Below, in pieces: positions 17,606 to 25,256 of a stretch of DNA of 64,000 nucleotides. The position numbers were made by a program, and so were the translations under genes. Each line of letters begins with the position of its first letter. Positions within the stretch are counted from its first letter, which is position 1. Below the pieces are notes generated by a model. That model was not told the DNA's origin and did no database searches. It saw nothing but the letters and a program-made list of their open reading frames with translations. This DNA comes from CAVQND01 sp049518415 (GTDB lineage Bacteria > Verrucomicrobiota > Verrucomicrobiia > Limisphaerales > UBA8199): contig JBEKRX010000028.1 in assembly GCA_049518415.1 (NCBI GenBank), forward strand, positions 6,292 through 70,291, written 5' to 3'.

Positions 17606-17780
17606 CGTCGTAGAGTCCCTCGTCTTGGGGCACGTAACTGTTCAGGAAGGCAGCGTGATCGCCCAAGGCCAGCGGCGCGCCCGCGCGTTGTTGTCCGGCC
17701 GCCGCATGGCGACCGGCCATCCAAGCCGACAATTTCTCGAAATCCTCCGCCGGGAGCAGAAACCCACCCGCCTGGCTTAA
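17589..17780 (-). pseudogene. Antitoxin C-terminal remnant
   Basis: An open stretch of 63 codons ends DHAAFLNSYVPQDEGLYDD, the acidic Tyr/Asp-rich tail usual in small antitoxins partnered with PemK-type toxins. A stop codon lies directly before the stretch and no start remains, so its N-terminal DNA-binding half is missing. The break lies about 45 bases downstream of the 3' end of tRNA-Arg. Confidence 0.5.
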
Positions 17781-17825
17781 TCATCGGTTCTCATTGTCAG
17801 GCGGTTTCTGTTTTCCCAGGATAAT

Positions 17826-17902
17826 TGGCGCGTCCGGCAGGACTTGAACCTGCAACCTTCTGATCCGAAGTCAGAAGCTCTATCCAATTGAGCTACGGAC
17901 GC
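17826..17902 (-). tRNA. tRNA-Arg (anticodon TCG)
   Basis: The minus-strand sequence starts GCGTCCGTAGCTCAATTGG and folds as a full cloverleaf: the 7-bp acceptor stem GCGTCCG/CGGACGC, anticodon loop CTTCGGA with anticodon TCG reading CGA and related Arg codons, and a T arm with GGTTCAAGTCC. Discriminator G is followed by an encoded CCA at 17826-17828. Remnants of a toxin-antitoxin module begin directly downstream of its 3' end. Confidence 0.97.
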
Positions 17903-18441
17903 TTAAGAACCACCGCGGTTTTTCGAGGTCTTCGCGGCCTCTTTTCGGGCGGCGGCAGGCTGATCCACTGCCAGGATGAGAAGCCAGCAAGGACCGACTC
18001 TTCGCTTAAACCACATATCAACCGCTGGGCGCATTGTCGCAAAGAAACCGGGCGGGCGCAAGACCCTCTGGCTGGTTGTGCACGCTTTCCCGTTGAGCAT
18101 CGGGCAAAGGATGCACGCCAGCTTCCGTGCGGCAGCCGTCACCGCCTTGGGCGCTCCCAAGGGCGACCCCAATGCGGAGGTTCAGGCCACAGCCACGTTT
18201 GATGGCCTCTATATCGCCCCCGGCCAGGGCATCCGGTGGAAGGTGGTTTCCGCGCCGGACGGGCCAGCGACGGCCTGGCACGCCAGCCTGGCTTTGGAAG
18301 CGCAGGGAGCGGCCCGGTGAAATATGGCGGGCCCGGACACCGTTCTTCGGACCTGCCAGAGCACGTGTTGAGCACCATCATGCGGCACTTCTGTCCGAGG
18401 ACAATTTGCCGGCGTTCATGGTGTCGGAACGGAGCTGGCGC
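17903..18441. other. Intergenic region upstream of tRNA
   Basis: No supported gene. A plus-strand open stretch ending at 18320 (ATATFDGLYIAPGQGIRWKV near its end) has no family features I recognise. The region includes the promoter side of tRNA-Arg. Confidence 0.3.
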
Positions 18442-19104
18442 TCATTCGTGATAACCGTCCCGGGCCATGAGCACCTTGCGCAGTTGGCTCACGCTCACGC
18501 GGGGCCACTCGAGCTTGCCCAGGTAGGTGTTGACCTTTTCGCGGTCGAAGGCCTCGGGGTCGAACCTTCCACCGAGCCATTCCAGCATGGACTTGTGCTC
18601 CTTGTGGCGGGGATTCTTGATGATTTTGAGCAGGTTCGCGTAGCCCCAGACGCCGCCGCAGTCCTCGGGCGGACAGGCGCGTGCGCCGTCGAGGCACCGC
18701 GCCATCCCAGCAAGCGCCCGGTCAGGCCCGGTAAGCTTCCCCACGGTGATGACGTGGCTCCAGGAATCGCCGAAGTCGTATTCGTAGCGGAGCACAGCGC
18801 CAGCCCGTGGCCTGGCGTTCATCAGGATGGTGTTGTTGTCGTCGAGCATCGGCGGGTCGCCTCCATACTCCTCCAGTTGGAAGGCGGGATCGGAGCAGAC
18901 CTGGTCGCCGAAGCGGAACTGGTGCAGGTGGCTGTTGGTCCAGCCCATCGCCACTTGGAGCACGGCGTGGAGCCAGCCAAGGTTGGCGTTGCCGGGCACT
19001 TGGAGCCGGCGCCAGACAGGCGGTTTCGTCCCGCTCAAGACGACCTTCAGGCGGCAGATGGGGGCGCCGGCTTTCGCGCCGGTGGGTTCAATGTGGGGGA
19101 TCAT
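18442..19104 (-). CDS. pRiA4b ORF-3-like protein
   Basis: This 220-residue protein matches the plasmid pRiA4b ORF-3-like family, also seen as passenger genes in IS1096-type elements. Typical blocks are LKVVLSGTKPPVWRRLQVPG, LHAVLQVAMGW..SHLHQF, YEYDFGDSWSH and CPPEDCGGVWGY. The CPPEDCGG block with two Cys and the acidic DFGDSW block are the family signature. The biochemical role is unknown. There are no transposase genes next to it, so it may be a stable chromosomal resident or a leftover passenger. Confidence 0.88.
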   Translation of the reverse strand: MIPHIEPTGAKAGAPICRLKVVLSGTKPPVWRRLQVPGNANLGWLHAVLQVAMGWTNSHLHQFRFGDQVCSDPAFQLEEYGGDPPMLDDNNTILMNARPRAGAVLRYEYDFGDSWSHVITVGKLTGPDRALAGMARCLDGARACPPEDCGGVWGYANLLKIIKNPRHKEHKSMLEWLGGRFDPEAFDREKVNTYLGKLEWPRVSVSQLRKVLMARDGYHE

Positions 19105-19187
19105 AGGTGGGTGGTGGGGTGGCGGCGGTTTCCAGTTCCTGGTCGGCTTCGAGGGGTCCGACTACGGCTTCGTCGAGGTTGACTCAT

Positions 19188-21449
19188 TCACGGAGCCAGA
19201 ACTGCGCCCTGGCTGGCATTGCTCACGAGCTTTTGGTAGCGGGCGAGCCAGCCGGTCAAGTCGCGTGGCACGGGCTGCCAGGCGAGTTTGCGCTCGGCCA
19301 GTTCGGTGTCCGGGACCAGGGTGTCGATGCGCCGATTGGGGAAATCGATGCGGAGGCGGTCGCCGTTGCGGAGCAGGGCGATGGGGCCGCCCTGGGCGGC
19401 CTCGGGGGAGACATGGCCGATGCAGGCGCCGGCGGTGCCGCCGCTGAAACGGCCATCGGTGACCAGGGCCACCTTGTCGCCCAGACCCATGCCGGCGAGG
19501 TAGCTGGTCGGGGAGAGCATTTCCTGCATACCCGGGCCGCCGCGCGGGCCTTCGTTGCGAATGACGACGACATCCCCCGCCTTGACCTTGCCGGCGAGGA
19601 TGCCTTCGCAGGCTTGCTCCTGGCTCTCGAAGATGAGGCAGGGGCCTTCGAACACGAAGGCCGGGCCGCACTGGGCCTTGAAGGCGTCGCTGATGCCGGC
19701 GGTCTTGACGACACTGCCTTCCGGGCCCAGTTGACCGAAGAGGATCGCCAGGCCGCCCTCGGCCGTGTAAGCGGTCTCCCTGGTGCGGATGCAATCCTGC
19801 GGGTCGAACCGGAAGGCCGGGTCGTAGGGCATGAGGCCGCTGGTCTGGGTCTGCTGGAACTGGGCCGGCCGGAATTCGTGGTAGGCCTTGGCGATCTGCC
19901 AGTGGCGCAGCCGGCCGGCGCGCAGGAGGGAGCCGATCTTCTTTTCGCCGGTCTTGGCGTACTGCCAGAGGACCAGCACCGGGGTCTGCTTGAGGCTGCC
20001 CAATTCGGCGCGCACCAGGCCGGCCCAGTCGGCGAACTTCTGTTGCAGCCCCGCCTCGATGGCCGCCGCGCCCTTCCAAGTGAGGTTGGCGTCCACCTGG
20101 CATTCGGCATCGTCGCAGAACAAAGCGGCGGCGGCGGGGGCGTCGGCGGCGTTGAAGGCCGCCGCCAGGCGCCAGAGGGTGATGGCGCGGGGGTCGCCCG
20201 GGAAGAAGAGCATCGGTTTGGGGGCGAGATTGCCGGTGGGAGTCCGGGCGACCGGGCCGAGTTTGTCGTTCGGGTCGAGCACGGGCACCGAGCAACCGGA
20301 GAGGCGGGCGGCCCTGGCCCAGGGGGTGCATTGCGGGGAGCGGAGGTCCCAGGCGGCGATGTTCTCGCCGAGGGTGCTGCCGGTGACGGTCTTGCAGGTG
20401 AGGGTGAGGGCGCCGAGGCGCTGGAGTTCGCCCAGGATGGTGTGAATGCCGCCCGCGCGCTGGACATCCTGGAGGTGGTAGTTGGAGGAGGGCGACACCT
20501 TGCAGAGGCAGGGCACGCGCCGGGAGATGGCATCGATGCGCTGGATGTCGTAAGGGATGCCGGCCTCGCGGGCGATAGCCAGGGTGTGGAGGACAGTGTT
20601 AGTAGAGCCGCCCATGGCGACGTCAAGGGCGATGGCGTTGTCGAAAGCTTCCAGGGTGGCGATGTCGCGGGGTTTCAAATCCGCCTCGATGAGTTTAAGG
20701 ATAGCGCGGGCGGCCGCTGCATAGAGGGCCTCACGTTCTTTGGAGACGGCGAGGATGGTGCCGTTGCCTGGCAGGGCCAGGCCGAGGGCTTCGCAAAGGC
20801 AGTTCATGGAGTTGGCGGTGAACATGCCGGAGCAGGAACCGCAGGTTGGGCAGGCGCTCTGCTCCAGCCTCAGGAGTTGCTCGGCGGAGAGCTTGCCGCT
20901 TTGCAGTTCCCCCACCCCTTGGAACACGGAGATCAAGTCGGATTTCTGCGTCGCCGGGCGCAAGTGGGCCGGCAACTCGCCCTCGGCCTGCTGGGCGATA
21001 CCGGCGGCCATCGGGCCGCCGCTGACGAAGATGGCCGGGATGTTCACCCGCATCGCCGCCATCAACATACCCGGCACGATCTTGTCGCAGTTTGGGATGC
21101 AGACCATGCCGTCAAAGCAATGGGCGCGGACCATGGACTCGACGCAGTCGGCAATCAACTCGCGCGAGGGCAGTGAATATTTCATGCCGCCATGGCCCAT
21201 GGCGATGCCGTCATCCACGCCGATGGTGTTGAAGATAAAGGGCACGCCGCCGGCGGCCCGGACCAGGCGTTTGACCAGCAGGCCGACCTCGTTCAGGTGC
21301 GCGTGGCCGGGGATGCAATCGGTGTAGGAATTGACGATGGCGACGAACGGCTTGTCCCAGTCGGCTTCGGACTCGATGGCGCCGGTGGCGCGCAAGAGGG
21401 AGCGGTGCGGCGCGCGTTCAAGGCCTTTCTTAATAATATCAGAGCGCAT
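19188..21449 (-). CDS. ilvD: Dihydroxy-acid dehydratase with inserted domain
   Basis: DHAD removes water from 2,3-dihydroxy-acids in valine, leucine and isoleucine synthesis using an Fe-S cluster. Cluster and active-site blocks are intact: DCIPGHAHL (Cys45), PNCDKIVPGM (Cys121), CPTCGSCSGMFTANSMNC (Cys200-206), MGGSTNTVLH, and the C-terminal RNEGPRGGPGMQEM and TDGRFSGGTAG. The protein has 753 residues against 550-620 in the family. The excess is one insertion at about residues 371-553, between GSTLGENIAAW and YTAEGGLAILFG, exactly where normal enzymes join with a short linker. The insert holds an NTF2/SnoaL-like domain. The gene stands alone, away from other ilv genes. Confidence 0.93.
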   Translation of the reverse strand: MRSDIIKKGLERAPHRSLLRATGAIESEADWDKPFVAIVNSYTDCIPGHAHLNEVGLLVKRLVRAAGGVPFIFNTIGVDDGIAMGHGGMKYSLPSRELIADCVESMVRAHCFDGMVCIPNCDKIVPGMLMAAMRVNIPAIFVSGGPMAAGIAQQAEGELPAHLRPATQKSDLISVFQGVGELQSGKLSAEQLLRLEQSACPTCGSCSGMFTANSMNCLCEALGLALPGNGTILAVSKEREALYAAAARAILKLIEADLKPRDIATLEAFDNAIALDVAMGGSTNTVLHTLAIAREAGIPYDIQRIDAISRRVPCLCKVSPSSNYHLQDVQRAGGIHTILGELQRLGALTLTCKTVTGSTLGENIAAWDLRSPQCTPWARAARLSGCSVPVLDPNDKLGPVARTPTGNLAPKPMLFFPGDPRAITLWRLAAAFNAADAPAAAALFCDDAECQVDANLTWKGAAAIEAGLQQKFADWAGLVRAELGSLKQTPVLVLWQYAKTGEKKIGSLLRAGRLRHWQIAKAYHEFRPAQFQQTQTSGLMPYDPAFRFDPQDCIRTRETAYTAEGGLAILFGQLGPEGSVVKTAGISDAFKAQCGPAFVFEGPCLIFESQEQACEGILAGKVKAGDVVVIRNEGPRGGPGMQEMLSPTSYLAGMGLGDKVALVTDGRFSGGTAGACIGHVSPEAAQGGPIALLRNGDRLRIDFPNRRIDTLVPDTELAERKLAWQPVPRDLTGWLARYQKLVSNASQGAVLAP
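19791..20339 (-). other. NTF2/SnoaL-like domain inserted in DHAD
   Basis: About 180 residues interrupt the DHAD sequence. The core (LWRLAAAFNAADAPAAAALF, CDDAECQVDANLTWKGAAAI, GLQQKFADWAG, then strands VLVLWQY and KIGSLLRAGRLRHWQI) has the helix-helix-strand-strand order of SnoaL/NTF2 domains, which form small-ligand pockets or dimers. The reading frame is continuous through both junctions, so it is not an intein: no Cys/Ser and His-Asn splice residues are seen. Confidence 0.7.
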
Positions 21450-21611
21450 AATTCTAAAACTCAGACGTTATATCCATGCCTGCGAAAAGGCAGGGGCAAG
21501 GTAGCAGGGGCCGCCCCGCTTGTCACGCTCGGGGAGGGGAAGCCCCGCGGGCGGGGAATCGGAGGGGGGGCATTGCTGCCCGCACCCAAAAGGCGGCAAG
21601 TCCCGATGCGT

Positions 21612-22826
21612 TCACCGGCTGAAGATTCCCGGCAGCCCGCGCCACAGGCCAGGCCGGGCCGGGTTGAAGAGGGCCTCCCTGGCGTTTTGCAAATCGAACT
21701 GCATCCAGATGCCGAGGCTGTTTGCGCCGCGGCCGTGAGACCGGATGGCGTCCACGCCGTATTCGTAACCGAGCATGATTTTGACCGAAGCGCTGCGGTA
21801 GAGCAGGCCGCCGCCGACGCCCTTGTGCCAACTGCCCGGCTGTTCGAGGCCCGGCAGGTAGTCGAGCACGGCGGTGGCGGCGGTGGCATTGAGGTTCCAG
21901 TGGTGCCGCCGGTCCAGGGGCAGCAAGTAACTCCCGCTGACCAACAGGAACTGCCGGGCGCTGAGTTCCTGGAAATAGTAGCCGGGCAGGGAGAGGGGAA
22001 ACTCGGAAATGAGGGGGAGCAAACCGCCCAACCGGTAGGCGCTGAAGCGGTCGGCCGCGATGCTGGTGCCGGTGGTCAAGTTGAGATAAAGGCTGTGTTT
22101 GCGTTCGGGCAGGGTGTAGGCCAGGAAGGCTTCGCCCCAGAACAAATGGGAGTGGGGCTCCAAACGCCTGGGGTCGCCCGCAAAGCCGTAAGTGCCGGCC
22201 TCCGTGCGGAACAGGCCCTCGTACCAGAGCGAGAGTTCCATCGCCAGCGAAGGGAAGAGGGTCGGTTCCCGCCCGCCCCACCGCAGGCCGGCCCGGACGT
22301 TGAAGGTCGTGTGGTCGGGCGGGAGGCGGAAATCGCTGGCGGTGTCATCGTTGCGGCCGTAGGTGCTGTAGTGGGCCAGGCCGCGCAACACGCCGTTGAG
22401 GGGGACCGTGTGGCCGGGATTGAACAGGTGATAGAGGCTGACTCCGCCTTCGCCGTCGTGGCCGTCAAACGATTCGTGGGGATAGAAAGTCCCCCGGCGA
22501 ATCTCTTCATAAGTGTCGGCCCAACCGCCGCCGGCCAGGTCGAGCCCCAGGTCGGTGTGCTCGCCCAGGAGGCCGTGGATGCCGAGTTCTGAGTCCAGGT
22601 AAACGGGCGCCACGGCCAGGCGCAGGGTCAGGTTGGTGCGCAGGAAACCGGGCTGGTTGCGATAATAGAACGCATAACCCGAGAGCGGGGGATGTCCTTC
22701 CAGGGCCTGATTGTAGCCGAGTTGAATCAGTTCGCGTTTGACCGGGTCAATCTGGCCCTGGACCCCCAGAGGGCTGAGGCAACCCGACAGGCAAAGCAGC
22801 AAAAACCAGCGGCGCGAAACAATCAC
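21612..22826 (-). CDS. Exported outer-membrane-type protein, unknown
   Basis: The N-terminus (VSRRWFLLLCLSGCLSPLG) is a signal peptide with a possible lipobox LSGC. The remaining 380 residues are rich in aromatic and glycine-containing alternating strands (AFLAYTLPERKHSLYLNLTT, LSLWYEGLFRTEAGTYGF), as expected for a beta-barrel at the outer membrane. Function is unknown. GTG at 22826 is chosen: AGGAA lies 8 bases ahead and the signal peptide follows directly. The frame stays open 83 codons upstream, but that part lies in repeat sequence and is not protein-like. Confidence 0.65.
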   Translation of the reverse strand: MIVSRRWFLLLCLSGCLSPLGVQGQIDPVKRELIQLGYNQALEGHPPLSGYAFYYRNQPGFLRTNLTLRLAVAPVYLDSELGIHGLLGEHTDLGLDLAGGGWADTYEEIRRGTFYPHESFDGHDGEGGVSLYHLFNPGHTVPLNGVLRGLAHYSTYGRNDDTASDFRLPPDHTTFNVRAGLRWGGREPTLFPSLAMELSLWYEGLFRTEAGTYGFAGDPRRLEPHSHLFWGEAFLAYTLPERKHSLYLNLTTGTSIAADRFSAYRLGGLLPLISEFPLSLPGYYFQELSARQFLLVSGSYLLPLDRRHHWNLNATAATAVLDYLPGLEQPGSWHKGVGGGLLYRSASVKIMLGYEYGVDAIRSHGRGANSLGIWMQFDLQNAREALFNPARPGLWRGLPGIFSR

Positions 22827-22927
22827 GCGGCCAGTTCCTAACCAAATGGCCGGGGGATGGCAAGTGGTTAGCGACCCCACAGGGGAGGTCCGAGGCGCGT
22901 CCTGACACTGCCCGCGAGCGCGGGCGG

Positions 22928-22956
22928 AGTGGAATTGGCGGCGGTGTCGGGATGCG
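22928..22956 (+). repeat. 29-nt dispersed repeat, copy 1
   Basis: These 29 bases, starting AGTGGAATTGGCGG, recur without mismatch at 27482-27510, 4.5 kb away and in the same orientation. Both copies lie at the edges of the accessory island. Confidence 0.85.
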
Positions 22957-23018
22957 CCCGTGCTGAGCTGTGGCATTCTTTTTAAGCCGCAGCCGGGCCA
23001 GGTTTTTGGCAAAAATTG

Positions 23019-23142
23019 CCAACGTAGCCAATGCAGCCAATGTAGCCAATGGGGTGGTCCGGCAGGCTGGGGCACGTGGCCAATGCAGCCAATGTGGCCA
23101 ATCCAGCCAATGGGGCCAATGCAGCCAATGGGGCCAATGGGG
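23019..23142 (+). repeat. 9-bp tandem repeat array CCAATGNNG
   Basis: Four units at 23019-23054 and seven at 23080-23142 follow the pattern CCAATGYAG or CCAATGGGG, separated by a 25-base interruption. The same unit occurs on the opposite strand at 58914-58949, where the flank (AAAATTCCCAA against AAAATTGCCAA) is also similar. The 9-bp period is too short for CRISPR. Confidence 0.9.
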
Positions 23143-23351
23143 TCTTCCGCCAGGTTGCGGTCCCGCCGCAGCGGGACGCCGCCGTGGTTCTCTGGCCTGC
23201 TTTATTTGCTACTAATTCTCTTGCTCTAAAGCCATCGGGAAAAGGGGTCTGGACAGCAACGGCAAGGCCGGAAAACGCTTTCCAGATAATTGAGGGACCA
23301 CGGCGGCCGTCCCTCATGGACCGTGAGGAAAATCGCCCCGGTTTCCCTCAA

Positions 23352-23633
23352 TTACGCTGGCGGCGCTCATTTATTGGGAGCGAGGCTTTTCGGAAGGAAC
23401 TGCTGGCGCAAGTGAGCCAGCGAGCCGGTTTGGAGCACTGCGGCAAAGAGATTGAGGAATCGGCGGAGGCGAAGCCCCAGCGGCTTGTGGCCGAAGAGCT
23501 CAAGGAGTCAGGCTGGACGGAGTTGGAGCTGGGCGCGCGCCGGAGGGGCCATCCGGCGAAGGTGGCCACCGCCTTGCGACTGCGGCAAGAGACGACGATG
23601 ACGCTGTCTTGGATTGCCGAACGGCTGTGGATG
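23352..23633 (+). pseudogene. REP-associated transposase C-terminal remnant
   Basis: The reading frame from about FIGSEAFRKELLAQVSQ through RLVAEELKESGWTELELGAR to LRQETTMTLSWIAERLWM is the characteristic C-terminal helical tail of Y1-type REP-associated tyrosine transposases in Verrucomicrobiota and Planctomycetota. The N-terminal HUH/Tyr catalytic domain is missing and the end is cut after RLWM. It lies next to 9-bp and longer repeats, in keeping with a REP/RAYT-type origin for these sequences. Confidence 0.65.
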
Positions 23634-23989
23634 ACCGGTGAGTTAACGATACTAAGAACTGACCGGTTTTCTTCGCGTTCGCTGAGCTTGGCCGGTTAGC
23701 CGGGGGAATGGCGTATGCGGCCGCAACCCAGGCGCTGACCCGCCTCGGCCGGCGCATGGAATGAACTGCGGAATTGCGTGAGCAACTGGCCACAATTCAA
23801 AAGCGAATGTGGAAAAGTATGGATGCGATCCCCCTCTTTTGCCTGTTCTCCGCAGTCCGCACGAGGTCAGGCCGGCGGAGAAGAGGACCAAGGGCCGGAA
23901 GAGGAGGGAACAGATGGACGTGCAAACCGAAGAATGATCGTTGCCAAAGCTCTGAGAATGAGGTAAACAAACCGGAATGTTTTCAATAA
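23634..23989. other. Left flank of three-gene island
   Basis: No gene is seen. It contains left direct repeat 23681-23812 and a purine-rich stretch (GGAGAAGAGGACC, GGAAGAGGAGG) ahead of the first island gene. No clear promoter was recognised. Confidence 0.5.
23681..23812 (+). repeat. 131-bp imperfect direct repeat, left copy
   Basis: Begins GCTGAGCTTGGCCGGTTAGC and ends near ACAATTCAAAAGCGAATG. The right copy at 26599-26729 has the same order and length, roughly three quarters identical by eye, with the first 37 bases differing at two positions. The pair brackets the three coupled genes at 23990-26382. Confidence 0.8.
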
Positions 23990-24673
23990 ATGTCGGCAAA
24001 CAATCGAACACCTGAAGCGGAGGGGCTGTATGTGGTCGTCGTTGGATCGTTCAATCCTGCGATTTTCCATCCTGAATGGTTTCTGCGTCAGGGCCTGATT
24101 GGGGATCAGGATGCCAAGGACGCCAAAATCATGGTGGTGAGCAGCGAAGTGACTGACGTGCGCTTGTGCGGGCTCAGGCTGCTGTGCATTTCCGAACGGC
24201 TCTCGCTGGGCACGTCGAACGTTTCACAGACGGCGCGGCTTCAGGATATGCTGATACAGATGTGCACTCTGCTTCCGCATACGCCCATCACGGCCTGCGG
24301 CATCAACCCGGAGGCGCACTACCAAGTGGGCAGTAAGGCGTACTGGCACAAGATTGGCCATACTCTGGCTCCAAAAGAGCTCGTTTGGAGCGAATTGGTC
24401 AACCAGCCGGGGATGCGGTCGCTGACAATCAAAGCCCCGCGTGAAGGGGGGTTCCCCGGCGAAGTCAACATCACCGTACAACCATCGGCAAAGTTCTGGC
24501 CGGGGATTTTCGTGCGCTCGAATTACCACTATGGACTGCCGCCTGATTCCGCTCATGCCGGGGGCGCGGAACTTCTGCTGAAGTTCCTTAAGGCGGAATG
24601 GAATCCCGCTTGCGAAATGGCTCGGCGTGTGGCAAAAATGATCTTTGACAAGATCAAACCGGACGATGGCTGA
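23990..24673 (+). CDS. Island gene A, unknown family
   Basis: The 227-residue soluble protein has no signal peptide or membrane helix and I recognise no domain. Noticeable segments are GSFNPAIFHPEWFLRQGLI near the N-terminus, ITACGINPEAHY near 100, WHKIGHTLAPKELVW, MRSLTIKAP, and a C-terminal YHYGLPP followed by helices. The sequence is well-formed globular protein, not random frame. It overlaps gene B by 8 bases (ATGGCTGA), so translation is coupled. Being first, it may be the module's sensor or scaffold, but this is a guess. No strong ribosome site precedes the ATG. Confidence 0.75.
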   Translation: MSANNRTPEAEGLYVVVVGSFNPAIFHPEWFLRQGLIGDQDAKDAKIMVVSSEVTDVRLCGLRLLCISERLSLGTSNVSQTARLQDMLIQMCTLLPHTPITACGINPEAHYQVGSKAYWHKIGHTLAPKELVWSELVNQPGMRSLTIKAPREGGFPGEVNITVQPSAKFWPGIFVRSNYHYGLPPDSAHAGGAELLLKFLKAEWNPACEMARRVAKMIFDKIKPDDG

Positions 24674-25256
24674 GGCGCCCTCAACGATGGAAGTAGCCGT
24701 TCGGGGGTTGGATGAGGTTCGTGATGTCCCTCAACCAGCCGACACGCGGCATTTCCTGTTTGCGCAGGAGGACGGCCACTTGGTCGTGCGGGAACCGGTG
24801 AGGGACGATGCTGCGTCCGAGGCGGTTTCTGCAACAGCGGTGCCCCCGTTGTCAGCGGAGACAATAACGATGCCGGGCCGGCCCGAAAGAGTGCTGGTGC
24901 TGCGTGCCCAGCACGTGAGCACGCGCGCGGACGACCGCTACATCTTGCTGAAGAAATACGAGGGGGTTGTGACCTCCAGAGGGAAGCAGAGCTTTACCGC
25001 ACGCCTTTTTGAGAACGTCAGCGATTACCCAGTGGTTGAAGCCGAGTTTGATTTGGAGGAACTTTCTGAACCAGACCGGGGGCTGGCTGTCGAAGGCGCG
25101 GGCTTGGTGTGGACCATCGGATACCGTTATGACGGAAGCACGCGGAAGCGCGAGTCTGCGATTTATCTGCGGCGGCTGCCGTCCTGGTCGGACAAAGAAA
25201 TCGAGCAAAGCAGTCGTGCGGCTGAGGAACTGACGCGTGGCATCCAGTGGGAATAG
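24666..25256 (+). CDS. Island gene B, unknown family
   Basis: A protein of 196 residues from the ATG inside the end of gene A. No known domain is recognised. The first 70 residues are acidic and probably flexible. The second half (RYILLKKYEGVVTSRGKQSF, ARLFENVSD, LVWTIGYRYDGSTRKRESAI, YLRRLP) is an alternating beta pattern with a basic patch STRKRES. No export signal. Its last 20 bases overlap gene C, whose ribosome site GAGGA lies within gene B. Conserved stoichiometry with A and C is implied by the coupling. Confidence 0.75.
   Translation: MAEAPSTMEVAVRGLDEVRDVPQPADTRHFLFAQEDGHLVVREPVRDDAASEAVSATAVPPLSAETITMPGRPERVLVLRAQHVSTRADDRYILLKKYEGVVTSRGKQSFTARLFENVSDYPVVEAEFDLEELSEPDRGLAVEGAGLVWTIGYRYDGSTRKRESAIYLRRLPSWSDKEIEQSSRAAEELTRGIQWE

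Larger units (their letters stand above)
22827..23351. other. Repeat-rich intergenic region
   Basis: No gene is supported. It contains a 29-base sequence repeated at 27482 and eleven 9-bp repeat units (both listed separately), and then a short GTCCCGC/GCGGGAC hairpin near 23160-23177. It leads into the transposase remnant. Confidence 0.6.

Noticed and set aside
19791..20339. Intein in ilvD
   Set aside because: The insertion is in frame, but it lacks the N-terminal Cys/Ser, blocks A/B and the C-terminal His-Asn; its fold pattern is NTF2-like.
19107..21176. 689-codon open frame on the plus strand
   Set aside because: It is antisense to ilvD, which carries full family motifs. The frame stays open because of GC-rich third-position bias; its sequence is Gly/Ala/Glu-rich without domains.
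23019..23142. CRISPR array
   Set aside because: Units are 9 bp with no unique spacers of 30-40 bp, and there are no cas genes in the window.
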